A DNA stretch of 64,000 nucleotides from Allacma fusca (lineage: Eukaryota; Arthropoda; Collembola; Symphypleona; Sminthuridae), in contig OX359249.1 of assembly GCA_947179485.1 (NCBI GenBank), positions 52,773,402-52,837,401 on the forward strand, written 5' to 3'. Made by a program: the position numbers and the translations under genes. The notes beneath the pieces were generated by a model. That model ran no database searches, had not been told where the DNA came from, and saw only the letters and a list, made by a program, of their open reading frames with translations. Positions 12,391 to 23,208 of this stretch are shown one piece after another. Each line of letters starts with the position of its first letter. Positions within the stretch are counted from its first letter, which is position 1.

Positions 12391-12779
12391 TAGATGTAAT
12401 GCTAGTATATCTTATAACTAGTTTTAAAATAAGTTAATCATTCAGTTCTGTTAAGTACTTCAATGGAATGTATAAAAATGCTGCTGCAAATGTTGTTGTT
12501 GTTGATTTTAACTTGAATGAATAAATTGAAGAAATACAATACAGTGTTCAACTTGCATCATTGATTTCAAATTTCACTTTAGAGCTTGAGTTGCGATTGA
12601 ACATGTCCTTTGAAAATAAAATAGGAGTAATAATAATGCATATAATATTTTTTTAAATTCAGACAATTATTCAGTTTTCTGTTGCCTTACAATAACATTG
12701 TACATGTTATTGTTACTCCTTATCTTTATTAGATTTGAGTAAATACAATTGACAAATTTTAAAAAATCAAAAAAAAAGT

Positions 12780-13257
12780 CTAGTGGGGATGATTTTGACT
12801 ACAAATTAAGGGTTCCTGGTAATTTAATTATTGCGGGTCCAAGTCAATCAGGGAAATCAGTCCTTGTGAGTGAAATTATAAAATGACGAGACGAAATTTT
12901 TAAACCTAAGGTGGAGAGAATAATTTACTGTTTTTCTGAAAACCAACCGATTTTATTCGCGGATATGCAGAAATACGCAAACAATAAAATTAAATTTGTA
13001 CGTGGGCTTGAGTATGATGTCGACGAAGGGAACACATCCCCAGTCCTTGTAATAATTGACGACCTAATGACGGCAGCAACAGCGGGAAAGAAAGTTGAAA
13101 ATTTAGCAGTGATTGGTCGTGGGGCTTTATCATTCACCAGTTCAACCAGTGAGCTCCAAGCAGGGGACGACAAACACGCACCCAAATTAAAGGGAACACC
13201 CACACAAAGACTCTCCTTGTTGAAAAATATAAGCGTTGTAGCGATAATTGTTTGACA
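12780..13257 (+). pseudogene. Polinton packaging ATPase, FtsK/HerA type (fossil)
   Basis: A Walker A motif, AGPSQSGKSVL, lies at about 12834-12866, preceded by LRVPGNLII. A Walker B-like run, PVLVIIDDLM, sits at about 13038-13067. In this family the ATPase packages DNA into capsids. The frame is broken and shorter than a normal Polinton ATPase, with the later part only partly recognisable. Confidence 0.8.
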
Positions 13258-13541
13258 CAATTAGACCTTTCTTGTTTTAAAGACGGTTTTGAACTCTTGA
13301 CTGAACCTTTTAGGCTCATATCAACTTGCGCTTGCGCCTTGCCAGAGTTACACACAATACAATTACACTTATATGAAACTGATTCGCAAATGTCTGGCGA
13401 AGACTTTAAACAAAGAGTTTTGCGAAATTCTTCAAAAATATCTACACAATATGTAAACAGGCACATTATACCTCAAAAGGTAAATTACAAAGACAGCAGG
13501 TAACTGACAGGTAAACTTTTAGCAGTTTTTGGGGAGTAATA

Positions 13542-14290
13542 TCACCCATTCACGGGGACTTTATCAGACGTCTCTAAATAAAATGTCCACGGCTGAGTGC
13601 TGGCAATCCTAGTAACGGTGTAAATATTTTTTACCCATGAACCAAGATACCCCTTATGAAAAAGCTTACGAGATTCCACACGTAAAACTTTGTCACCAAC
13701 CTTGAATTTTGGTTTTGATTTCGATTTTGTCTGTCCACGATCCCCGTACAATTTACGATATACATCAGCCTCGTTATCCTTTGTAACCTCAGCGGGTGCC
13801 ATGCCTATACTGGAGTGTTTTGATCTGTTATAATTATGTACAACTTGAGGCAAAATCTTTAGATATTTTTTGGTTTTCATATGCGTTAGATATCATGAGA
13901 TCCTTTCGAAAATTGTACGGTGTAATCTTTCAACTAGGCATGCTTTAGTTCTTTTTAAGCTGGTACTGAAATGTTTAATTCCGTGCTTTTGAAAATAATT
14001 TTGAGTTTGCTTTGATGTAAACTCTAGTTGTGCGTCACTCTGATTTTTTTTAGTACATACTTTAGAAGTTTGAAAAATTGTTTCAAGTCCGTTTATAACA
14101 GTCTGTCTTCTTGTTTTTCGGTGGCACAAAGTAGGCATACTTTGAAAATCCATCAGTGCAAGATAATAAATAAGTTATAAAACTATTTTGTCACTTATAT
14201 TTCCGTACGTCAACTAAATCAATCACATATTGATAATTCATGCACGGAATGTAAACTTGTCTCCGTGGAAATTTTCTTTTGATGGGTTTG
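13542..14290 (-). pseudogene. Polinton retroviral-type integrase (fossil)
   Basis: Minus-strand open stretches carry an integrase core edge (about 14290-13893) and then HNYNRSKHSSIGMAPAEVTK and FKVGDKVLRVESRKLFHKGY (13880-13542). The second pair is the typical end of the DDE core followed by the small beta-barrel that Polinton and Gypsy integrases share. It inserts element DNA with a 6 bp staggered cut, matching the 6 bp duplication here. Broken. Confidence 0.82.
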
Positions 14291-14667
14291 TGGTAAGTGT
14301 AGGACTTTAAAGCAGAAAGACTTTTTCGACTTCCTTACTGTTAAAGTTTTTACTTGACTTGTTATTTTCTAGGAAATGTTTAATGCCGCCGAAACTTCCA
14401 TTCTTGTTTATATTTAAATACTACTGTCCAACAGTCGGTTCTTCCATCTTATGCAGCCTAAATAATAATGATATCAACGTCACACCGTCAGATTACTTTA
14501 ATTGACGAAACTGATAACATCAACAGTAGTATATTATCACCAACATGATTCCAAGAATAAAAAAGCATAGGTATTTTTTGCAGTCCATTGCTAATTGAGG
14601 GAAGCAACAACGAATTAAGTGTATCAAAAATGCCGAAAAATCAGAAATAAAGGCACTGTTCGAAGGC

Positions 14668-14886
14668 ATGTTGAACGTTTATAAGGGAAACGTCATTATC
14701 CCCAAACCAAACAGTGCTAAACTAGTTCCTTACAAGAATATTTTAAACAGAATTGCATCTAAAAACATAAACAATATTCCAAGAAAGAAAATTAAAATTA
14801 TTGTTCAGAAAGGGGGAGGTGCATTCATAACGTTAATTATTGCCTCTGTTTTCCTTACACTCATCTCAAAGTTAGTGAGCAACTGA
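14668..14886 (+). CDS. small membrane protein frame in Polinton
   Basis: A 72-codon frame with a basic N-terminal half and one clear hydrophobic segment near the end (AFITLIIASVFLTLISKLV). Upstream sequence is also coding-like, so the true start is uncertain. It lies 8 bp before the next small frame on the same strand, which suggests a shared transcript. Small single-pass proteins occur in Polintons and adintoviruses, but I cannot name this one. Confidence 0.45.
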   Translation: MLNVYKGNVIIPKPNSAKLVPYKNILNRIASKNINNIPRKKIKIIVQKGGGAFITLIIASVFLTLISKLVSN

Positions 14887-14894
14887 TATACACA

Positions 14895-15179
14895 ATGGCC
14901 AGAAAAATGAAGTTAATCTCAGAGTCAGACTATGAACTATTAATGAACATGAAACGAGCGAAGATGGAGCACGGGTCTGTGAACTTGGAAGAACATAAAA
15001 TGAAAGTCTTATCTGAAAATGAGAGAATTTCCGATGATATACGAGCTATATTGTATAACGATGCAGCCAGGAGACTTTCAAAACAGCGTGCACTTGAATC
15101 TTCAAAGCCAATATTAGTTTCGTCAGTTCCATCAAGACGAGATATTTATGTAAGTAATAGTGAACCGTCTGAAGAGTGA
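14895..15179 (+). CDS. small charged Polinton protein, unassigned
   Basis: A 94-codon frame beginning MARKMKLISESDYELLMNMK, rich in charged residues and mostly helical in character, ending just before the capsid gene on the opposite strand. A short protein with an RKMKLI-(S/P)-E start occurs at a similar place in arthropod Polintons, which supports it as a real element gene. Its function is unknown. Confidence 0.5.
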   Translation: MARKMKLISESDYELLMNMKRAKMEHGSVNLEEHKMKVLSENERISDDIRAILYNDAARRLSKQRALESSKPILVSSVPSRRDIYVSNSEPSEE

Positions 15180-15181
15180 GT

Positions 15182-15834
15182 TCATTTTTTGTAGAGACAA
15201 AATTCATCTGGAGATCTCGTGAAGACAAATCGAATGTCAACACCAGGTAACAAATAACTTGTTTGTGAACAAATGTCCATAAACTGGCGTCCTATTAATT
15301 CGAATACCTTACTGTTGAGGCATTTCTTGTATCTTTTAGTGTAACCATCATCAATATCTGTGTCAATAACTGCTGGGTCATTGCGCACATTGCGCAAGAC
15401 AGTTGAGATTTCTTATACTCCTACCCATATCCCAATATGGTCTCCAAATAACTCTTGTAGGGATATAAGTTGCTCTGAGGAGTAATTAATACCTCATTAG
15501 GATAGCACGAAGCTTGCGAAAATAAACTGTGCAAGCAGTTATTAACGGGAGCGACGATTTCGTAACTTTTTATAGCAACATTATCAGGTTCGAGTATCCT
15601 ACATTTCAATTTTAGGTTTGTTGATCGAAGGTCTATATATTGTGTATCATTTGACTTGACAAAAAACTGAATCGGTTCAAGTCTATCTTGAAAGCTCGTG
15701 ACAGCTAAAACTGTTTGAATTTGAGTGCCCAATCTTGTGACGTCGTACCCAGGATCAGGGAATAAGGACGTCTCACCTCTTACATAAGTGTATGGGGAAT
15801 TATTTTTATGTGTTTTACTGTTTGCCGCTGCCAT
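15182..15834 (-). pseudogene. Polinton major capsid protein, N-terminal part (fossil)
   Basis: Minus strand. The open stretch at 15834-15421 contains QFFVKSNDTQYIDLRSTNLK and LHSLFSQASCYPNEVLI, then YPYKSYLETILGYG. These are the hallmark segments of the Polinton double-jelly-roll capsid protein. A following stretch (15397-15182) fits the next part (ICSQTSYLLPGVDIRFVFT). Only about the first third of a normal capsid gene is present, and it is broken. Confidence 0.85.
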
Positions 15835-15964
15835 AATTTTCTACTTATCTGAATTTAATGGAATATTGTTGGGTAGACAGGGGATTTTTTAACACGCTTT
15901 CTCCTCCGCTGACGTCCTACTACAGAATTTCTTTTCTTTTAAGTTTTTGATCTCGTTTTGGTAT

Positions 15965-16361
15965 TCTTTCGAGCTTATTTTGCTTTACCTACTTTACGCT
16001 TTTGGGTAACCTTCCTCTTACGACGTCCTGAACCAGTCTGGTCCAAGTAATCTCGTCCCATAGCTTTTACTGACTGTACAGAATTTATCCTCAATGCATC
16101 CTTTAAATCTCTTCCATTTCTAACATCGGCTACAGTATTTTGTATAGCACTTAACGCGTGCGGAAGTTAATATTTTTTTGCAAAAGGTAAAATTGATTTT
16201 GCAATGGTGCCAAAGATTCCACCAATTCCCGCAACTCTTTGCCTCCGCGCGCCAGCAAAGTAGAACTGACCGTCAGGCATCATTGCGCCTCCAATTTGAT
16301 GCGGTAGGCGACGATAAAACAAGTCCAAGTTGTCATTACAATTAAAAGGTCTAGTATTCAT
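15965..16361 (-). pseudogene. Polinton small basic capsid-associated protein, pVI/pX-like (fossil)
   Basis: Minus strand, starting at 16361 with MNTRPFNCNDNLDLFYRRLP, then GGIFGTIAKSILPFAKK, and finishing with a strongly basic tail (GRRKRKVTQKRKVGKAK). A glycine-rich amphipathic segment plus a basic tail is characteristic of the minor capsid/membrane-lytic protein next to the capsid genes of Polintons. Broken. Confidence 0.65.
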
Positions 16362-16516
16362 TTTAAAATTCTCTTTTCCGGAAATTTTGTCACCAAAAAA
16401 GAAGAAAAGTCAAAGTTTACGGGTTTACCTGTCTCCGTGAGTACCCAAACGTGAATCATGTCAAAATCGGAAACGCTTAGGTTTAAAAAGTGAGGCGCGA
16501 AGGAATTATGAGTAAT

Positions 16517-17357
16517 TTAACCATATGTTCCTTTATATAGTATAATCCTTAAGCATGGAGCTTGTACATCTGCGAGATACTGTGGCTGAATGATATTACA
16601 ATATAAAAACAGCTTAGTATTCCCCGCATTAGCATATACGGGCTGAGTTCCCTTAATTATTACCGGAGTGGTATCTTTTCTGTAATTTTCTATGGTACTT
16701 GCAACCTTTTCCCTTAATTCCTTCGGAACAATTGTTTTTTCATGTCTTGTCTCGGAACTATAATCCTTTGATACAGCAACGCCAAAATCTTGTGTTTTCT
16801 GTCCGCTGCCGAATGATATTTTATAGAAATTTTCATGTTGCTCCAAGCCGATAGACAGCATTTTATTATCCGCTCCAGGATTATACGTCAATTTAGGAAA
16901 TGCGTCGCGAATTAATCCCGTATCATAATCATCTATTCCTAATATTGCACTTAATCTGGGGCTAAAACATATCTTGTGCAAAGATTTGGTCTCTTGATAA
17001 ATTTCACAGCGAAATATACGGCCCTCAATAACTATATTCGTAATTGGACATATCTCTGGTAACATGTCCAATGATTCGCGCAGTTCTTATGTCCGCTGTA
17101 GATAGGAAACCAAACTCAATAAAATGAGCTTCCCCACTTTCTTTATCAAACCACAAAAACTGTACACTCCCGAGTTTTTCATCCTTCTTTATAATAACAT
17201 GGCCTTAAATGTATGAACAGTCTACTAGAGCAGCTTCCCATTGGTCTGAATTTAATCGTATTACTCCACTTAGCTTGTTTTTAAAATTTCCAACAGTGTT
17301 TTCAGGGAAAATATTTAAACTCGCATTGGACTGAAGAGACGCAAAAAACTGAGACAT
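16517..17357 (-). pseudogene. Polinton penton (minor capsid) protein (fossil)
   Basis: Minus strand. The first stretch begins MSQFFASLQSNASLNIFPEN and the last ends KLFLYCNIIQPQYLADVQAP followed by LRII. Both are diagnostic of the Polinton single-jelly-roll penton protein, which starts with F-x-LxSNxS-xxxFPxNT and ends with LYxYCDII-x-PQxVGD-x-xxPLLR. Near full length but broken. Confidence 0.78.
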
Positions 17358-17844
17358 TTTTCCGCTTAAATTGCCAAATCTGTACTAAATTCACCAAAAT
17401 TTAACGGCCCCTTTTTATTCTATCACTCATATTAAATCATTCTTGTCTGCTTATAATTACTAATCCTTTGACGTATTATTTTTGTCTACATATATTTGAT
17501 TACTTACCTTCCGAAACGTATACGTTGCTCTGTCGTTCCTGCTAATTGGGAAGCCTGTTATTCAGTTTCTTTTTAAGGATATGTATACGCATAAGTTTTT
17601 AATTCTGATTAATTTTATTTACACATTATGTATACACATAATCGTTAATTACGAAAGTTTACACTGTTACACACGAAAGTATTTATGCCGTTTCAAAACG
17701 TTCATGGAATGTTCAGCATGAGTAAATTATATGCATGGAGTATGGTGAGTAGAGTGCGTTGGCTGGGGATACGGCCCGGAGTTGTGTAGCCTAATATGAG
17801 CATCTCCCCCCGCATAGTTAACATTAGCGACATACGTGATAGAA

Positions 17845-18135
17845 TTTTTGTGTGAGTGAGACGCTGACAGTTGAGCTGCAAATCGCCCGTGTGGCTCTAA
17901 CATATGCACGAATGCTTGCACATGGAATACTGTGAGTACGTCGGATGGTAATACGAGAGGGAGATAGGTGACGTCAAAAACGAGCATCTCCCTCCGTATG
18001 ATAACATCAGCATCTACTCCCATTTACTTAACATGCAACATGTACTCCCATGTAATTTTGGTCAGCATCGACCCCCGTTTAATTAACATGGGCAGCTATA
18101 ACATCAGCATCTCCACCTCCACCACGATATCTACT
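17845..18135 (-). repeat. Polinton right terminal inverted repeat
   Basis: The inverted partner of 6814-7155, followed directly by the 6 bp duplication GCAACC (18136-18141). Divergence from the left arm is spread evenly and is substantial, consistent with an old insertion. Confidence 0.92.
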
Positions 18136-18141
18136 GCAACC

Positions 18142-19270
18142 ATTTCGAATTTGAGCGCAAAATTCCACAAATTGCCTCTAATAGCTAATGTACATAATAA
18201 TCAAGAGCATTGTCTCAACGAATATTAATTATTGTACTGACTGTACAATTCCGTTGGTGACGAGGCAAATTTATCTACGTGAATTTTTGATTAGCATCAA
18301 AATTATAGATTATATAAATACACGCGAATTTTTACAACAAAATAAGGAAAATAGAATTATTATTATTTTTCCATAGATATGTCTGTATCAACTGTCTCCA
18401 GGTTTCAACCTTTTTGGAAACAGTTTGTTTCTATAATTTTATCACGTAATCCAGTTGAATATTAAAATTATCTGCAACATACTGTTTTGTGACTTATTTT
18501 GCAAAATTAGCAGGTAGCTAAATTCATGTATTTAAAAAATTGGAGTGAATATGCCGAAAATGCCTGCCCTGGGCTGAATATGCCCAAAGTGCCAAAGATG
18601 CCCAAAATGCCATGAAATGAACATTCCCAAAATGCACATGGTATTTGTATTTTATATTTGTGTTTTAACTTTTCTGAAAAGGTATTTGTATTTTGTATTT
18701 TAATTGTAAATTTCATGCATTTTCACACCTCTGGTTAATACCCTTTTAGTCTTACTATACCTGGAGTACGTGTATTTAGTACTGCGTTGCTAAAATATTT
18801 GCTTTTAGGGAAACAGTTTTTAGGAAGTATAAATAAATAAACATTGGTGAGGAACTTTTATAACAAAATAGAAGTGGAGAAAAGGATTCACGCAATTTTA
18901 TACAAAATTTTGTCGTAATGTTATATTTTGTCATTAAATTACATAAAGTTTGTGTAACATACACGCTTTATGCTTCATTAGCCACGATGAATACAATGTA
19001 CAAAGTAGAGTGCTGGTGAATTGGGTGGTAAGCTTTTTTTGTAGTGTCCGTCAAGTTAGCCAAAAGTAAGCAGACAAACCATTGAAATACGTACATATGA
19101 GCCGGAGTAACCATAATCAGCAGACTTTGACTGACTGAGAAGTACGATTTTATATAAAGACTGGTAATGACTGACGGCACGTAAATAAACACGGCGTCTG
19201 TCACTAACCAGTAAACATTTTTTGGTGCCCCCTTCAGATTTTCGAAATTCCACCAAAATTAATTTCCTCC
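18142..19270. other. intergenic with word-repeat fragments
   Basis: No gene. At about 18530-18640 lies a fragment built of ATGCCCAAAATGCC words, which also occurs at 56720-56850. It is followed directly by a fragment of GTATTTGTATTTT words ending TTTCACACCTCTG at 18732, a hAT-like end. These look like pieces of two different word-repeat elements joined together. 18740-19270 shows nothing recognisable. Confidence 0.5.
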
Positions 19271-19272
19271 TA

Positions 19273-20243
19273 CCCTGAGTACAACTTTATATCTGCCACT
19301 TGAAAAATCCTTCGTAGTTTTTTTAAAATTTGGCGCGAAGTCAGTTTGTGTCGAAATTCAAAACTGCAAAATTTAAATGGCATTTTTATGGCGGTCGCGA
19401 CATTAATTTAGCTAAACTGATATCCCTGAATTTGAATTGTATTTAATATATAAACAAAATATCCAATACACATTAAATTATAATACACGAATATTCCATA
19501 AGCAAGTACTACAAAGGAGTCACAAATTTTAGATAATTGGTTTCACAATTTTTCAAATTGTTATTTTACCTTTGAAAATGTTTATTCAGCATGTTTAACA
19601 GCCAACCTGGACAGTGGTCGGAGCTTTGTATTTTAAAATTGTAATTTGTAGTTGAAATACGGGGTGGGCAAAAGTAACAAGATAAATAAATAGAAAATAA
19701 CATGGCGTTAATATATTTTCAAAATATGAAATTCAATATAGATTATGGTCCTGACAAAATACCAAACACAAAATACCTTAAACATTTGAGGTGATAAAAA
19801 TACCAACTACAAAATACGAAATGTATTTCAAATATTATTTTAAATACAATATTTCAAAACATTCCATACCCCTGAAAATAATGTATTTCGAATATTCATT
19901 TTCAGCTGAAAATTGAACGAGCGGTTTTTCCGGTCTGGTTACAAATGTACAATGGCCAACTAATTGCAGCATTGGTTACTGTTAACCCTACAATGGTCAA
20001 TTCCTAACCTTAATGTCGTTAATATACGCACTTAGCTTATTATATTGTTGGCAGAAAAATATTAGTACTACGGTACGAAAAGCCGTCAACTTTTTGAAGG
20101 TTGGGGTACGTGAAACTTGTAATTTCCCATGTTAAATTTTGCAGTTTTGAATTTCGAGACAAACTGACTTCGCGCCAATTTTTTTTAAAAAAACTACGAA
20201 GGATTTTTCAGGTGGCAGATATGATTTAAAGTTGTACTCAGGG
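19273..20243. mobile_element. element with ~108 bp terminal inverted repeats
   Basis: The arm at 19273-19380 (CCCTGAGTACAACTTTATAT onward) pairs with 20133-20243 in inverted orientation. The shared core includes CTACGAAGGATTTTTCA and TTGGCGCGAAGTCAGTTTG. The arms are about 90% alike by eye. The 750 bp centre holds degenerate TATTTTGAAATAC words (about 19640-19900) and no transposase. No clear target duplication could be read, so the superfamily is open. Confidence 0.75.
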
Positions 20244-20304
20244 TTACTTTCAGAGTACGTATGGCACACGACACAATCATGTTTTCAGCTCAAACTTTAC
20301 TACA

Positions 20305-20954
20305 AGTAGTAAGCCCTGTACGCCATGTACCTGTACCGAAAAGGAACCAAAGAAATTGTCCATGGGCACAGGTATCTGACATTACCTGAAACTGAATCCG
20401 GATCCTTGTTTTGAGATTACAAGAATTTGTTGTAACTAATAATCCAAACAGTAAGAAAATTAATCCACAGATACTGTAAGCTGTGTACAAATGAGTTGAG
20501 TAAAATATGTGGTTTCCTAATGTTGTAGCAAATTATCCATTTTTAGGGCGGCGCCAGTCCACTATTGCTTAAACGTATGCTTTTTCAAAAATTACTATAC
20601 ACTCCTGAAAACACGCTGGATAGCAAAATAAATCTTTAGATCGGAGGGAGCCACACATTACACTAGATGCCTCGTAAGATAGATTTCTGTTCGTAAAATT
20701 ACCCACATTTGCAGGTACTAATTCATCAGGTCCACATACATTGGAAGCTTGCACCTGTTCCTGTCATGTACAACCCAAAAACTTCCAAGTTTGTGCTTGT
20801 GCCCAACACCTGACTTTGTATCCTAAATTTGGGTGAATATAGCTAGTACCCGTAAAATACCCATTCAGTTTGGGTACTTAAACAGAGTACCCAATTCGGA
20901 CCTGCACCTGTACCCAAATACTCAGGTACTACCCGTACCCATGCGATGCACTGG
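20305..20954. mobile_element. decayed word-repeat element, GTAC family
   Basis: The outer parts (about 20305-20400 and 20825-20954) repeat GTACCTG, GGGTAC and TACCCG words. The right edge reads ACCCATGCGATGCACT, related to the end of the 8290-9508 hAT (inverted AGTGC...GCATGGGTAC). The middle is ordinary AT-rich DNA. The target duplication is not readable, so this is an older relative. Confidence 0.55.
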
Positions 20955-21785
20955 TACCCACAAAGTACACAGTAAATTTAGATCCAAAATTTATGCACCC
21001 ACGTTCTACCTGAACCAGTATTCTGTAGTTATTTATGTTGTGCTTGTAGTAACACTAATCAGATTGCAGTCAGTTTCTAAATCACTAGGTTCATCATTTT
21101 GTGAAACCTGCTATAACTGACCGGATTCATGAAAGATACAAATAAGCAATATTTAATAGTTCAGCCGTATTCAACACGTGCTATTTTTATTAAAATCATT
21201 TGTTTCCACGGTAAGTTCCACTAACTCGAAGGAAATTGCGAATATTTGTTTGCTCCTCAAGCCGATCTTTCTCCTTCTGCTTTCCCACTACTGCCTTCCG
21301 CTTTCGCTGTACACCCAACTTCCTTCTCGAGTTAGATTGTTAAACAAAGAACAGAATCTTCGCATCATAAATATATTTATATAAATATATATATATTAAA
21401 TAATAAATATATTATATATATTTATATATATTATATTATAATATATTATATTATATATATATATATATATTAGTAGTTGGTTTTTTAATTAGGCACAAAA
21501 TGTTTACTATTTCTTTCAAACAAAAGGTTTATTCATATTTTATAATAACCTGGACAATTTGATGGTCGTCATCCACTGGTTCCATATCTCCAGGATTTGC
21601 AGTCTTAGCGGCACCAACACAAAGTATCCCCTCTTCCGGATCTATTTGCCGAGGCGCAAACGGCGTAGACGGAGCACTACTAAAATCCCGGTCAGTTGCG
21701 TGCATCCCCATAAAACCTCGTTATGGAGTTCCCCATAGTAAATTCGCTACAACAAATTGCAAATTCAATTAATTAAACTATTTCC
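20955..21785. other. intergenic, AT-rich; microsatellite at 21363-21470
   Basis: No gene seen. The segment at 21363-21470 is an imperfect TATA/ATTATA microsatellite. Confidence 0.55.
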
Positions 21786-22850
21786 TCAGGAGGTCATAGT
21801 AGTCCTGCTTAGATTTGTGGCATATTTCTTTATATTGTTTTTGTGGTGTATGTACGCATGTTGATTTGTGTTCGTTTTATTTTTCCGGAGAAGTCTGAGA
21901 TATTTGCTGCAGGTTTTTTTCATTTCTTTGCATTTTGCCGTGAAAAATCTGGGTGCGCTGGATTTTTTCCCGTTGATTACTGTCATGGTCTTCATGCCAG
22001 ATAGTTGTACGTAGTAGTATATGTTACCTACGAGTTTTTTCATATCCCCATTCACATTTTCTCTGATATTTTCATGACCCAGTTGTAAGTGGTTTTGAAA
22101 TTTCTGCCTTGCTTCGTTCCAACATGTAATTCTCTTGGTCTCTATCTGCGTACTCTGCTTCATGTCATATTCGTGTCTTTCCAAGATAATCGGGAGATGA
22201 TCGGATTCATGAGTTGTTAGGACATTTAAGTCTTTAATGGATTCAGTTGCAACCCTCATCTGCTATACATATGTCAATGACTGACGTTCCTGGTTTTCCA
22301 TGATATGTTGAATTACCCGCCATGTCCCCCTTTGTTCTACCATTAATTATTGTCAGGTTATGGTTACGTAGCATCTTTTTCAGTTTCCGTCCTCTGTGGT
22401 ACACTATTTTGTCGGATGTTTCTATTTTCTCTAATGCAGTCCTTCAGTGTGCAGATTCCATTTGAATCCTATCAAACCCTGGCGTTCATGTCCGCAATTA
22501 TTATTGTGTTGAATGATTGTATATTTCTTATGAAGTGTTGCATGTTTTCTTCCTGGTCTTTGGTGGGTGGGTAAAAACCGAAGGTTACTCTTAACTTGGG
22601 TTCTTCATTTATGATGAGAGTGGCGTTATTTGCTGCTAAGTGTCCGAAATTTATCTTGTTTTTCAATTGTTTATTAACTCCTATCAGCATCCCTCCGCCT
22701 GGCCTCCCCTTCTTGTAATTAGTAATCGGGAGGATAGTTTTACAGTCATATTCATGTAGTAGCGACTCAGCTACATTATTTTCTTTAGTCCATGTTTCAC
22801 AGCAGCAGAATACATCTTTCTTGATTGTAGCAATTTTGAGTGACATGTTT
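21786..22850 (-). mobile_element. LINE endonuclease fragment
   Basis: Minus strand. A frame from 22846 shows CCETWTKENN (catalytic Glu), GRPGGGMLIGV and IIIADMNARV. A middle part in another frame shows INGRTKGDMAGNSTY and GTSVIDICIAD (about 22360-22265). A last frame from 22259 shows ESDHLPIILERHEYD, the catalytic SDH motif. These are, in order, the motifs of an apurinic-like endonuclease of a Jockey/CR1/L2-type LINE. At least two frame changes separate the pieces. After SDH comes about 120 residues of linker, but the reverse transcriptase is missing. Confidence 0.85.
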
Positions 22851-23208
22851 ATATGAGTAGAGCTTACTTTATTTTTGACATCTGACTTTGAATTTAAACT
22901 AAACCACGATTTTCAGAAAAATAACTCATTTAATATCTTTCAAAACGTGTTTTGGTGTTTTGCAAGCAAAATGTAGTTTGAGCTCCGTAAACGGTCACGG
23001 TAAGCAAACCAAGTTACTTTAAATTAATGTGTCCTATTTCAACACATTAAATTATTAACATTTCATTAATTCATATTACTTCGTCCAAGGCTTTTTGATT
23101 TTGAATACGAGTTAATAAATCTAAAAAACCGGCTTTGGTTTAAATAACTTCTTCCGTGAATTGAAATTTATTCATTAAAATGGATAACCAATTGAAGCTT
23201 ATTTTCAG
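22851..23208. other. no gene seen; leads to a possible splice acceptor
   Basis: AT-rich sequence. It ends with AAGCTTATTTTCAG at 23195-23208, a good splice acceptor directly before the unassigned open frame. Confidence 0.4.

Larger units (their letters stand above)
6814..18135. mobile_element. Polinton/Maverick (fossil, broken), complete ends
   Basis: An old Polinton of about 11.3 kb. Both ends start AGTAGATATCGTGGTGGAG on their own strands and form terminal inverted repeats of about 290-340 bp. The flanks carry an exact 6 bp duplication, GCAACC, at 6808-6813 and 18136-18141; AG-starting ends and a 6 bp duplication are Polinton hallmarks. Parts recognised from left to right: a zinc-finger-like small frame, a protein-primed polymerase tail, an FtsK/HerA packaging ATPase, integrase (minus), two small plus-strand frames, major capsid (minus), a basic small capsid-associated protein (minus) and penton (minus). 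Most of the polymerase is absent. I saw no cysteine protease. The element is broken in most genes. The two inverted repeats differ at many positions, so it is ancient. A hAT (8290-9508) later jumped into it. Confidence 0.93.

Noticed and set aside
19640-19885. Possible further hAT ending CAGGGGTATGGAATGTTTTG (inverted) at 19885
   Set aside because: Only one hAT-like end could be seen and no 8 bp duplication, so it is left as part of the inverted-repeat element.
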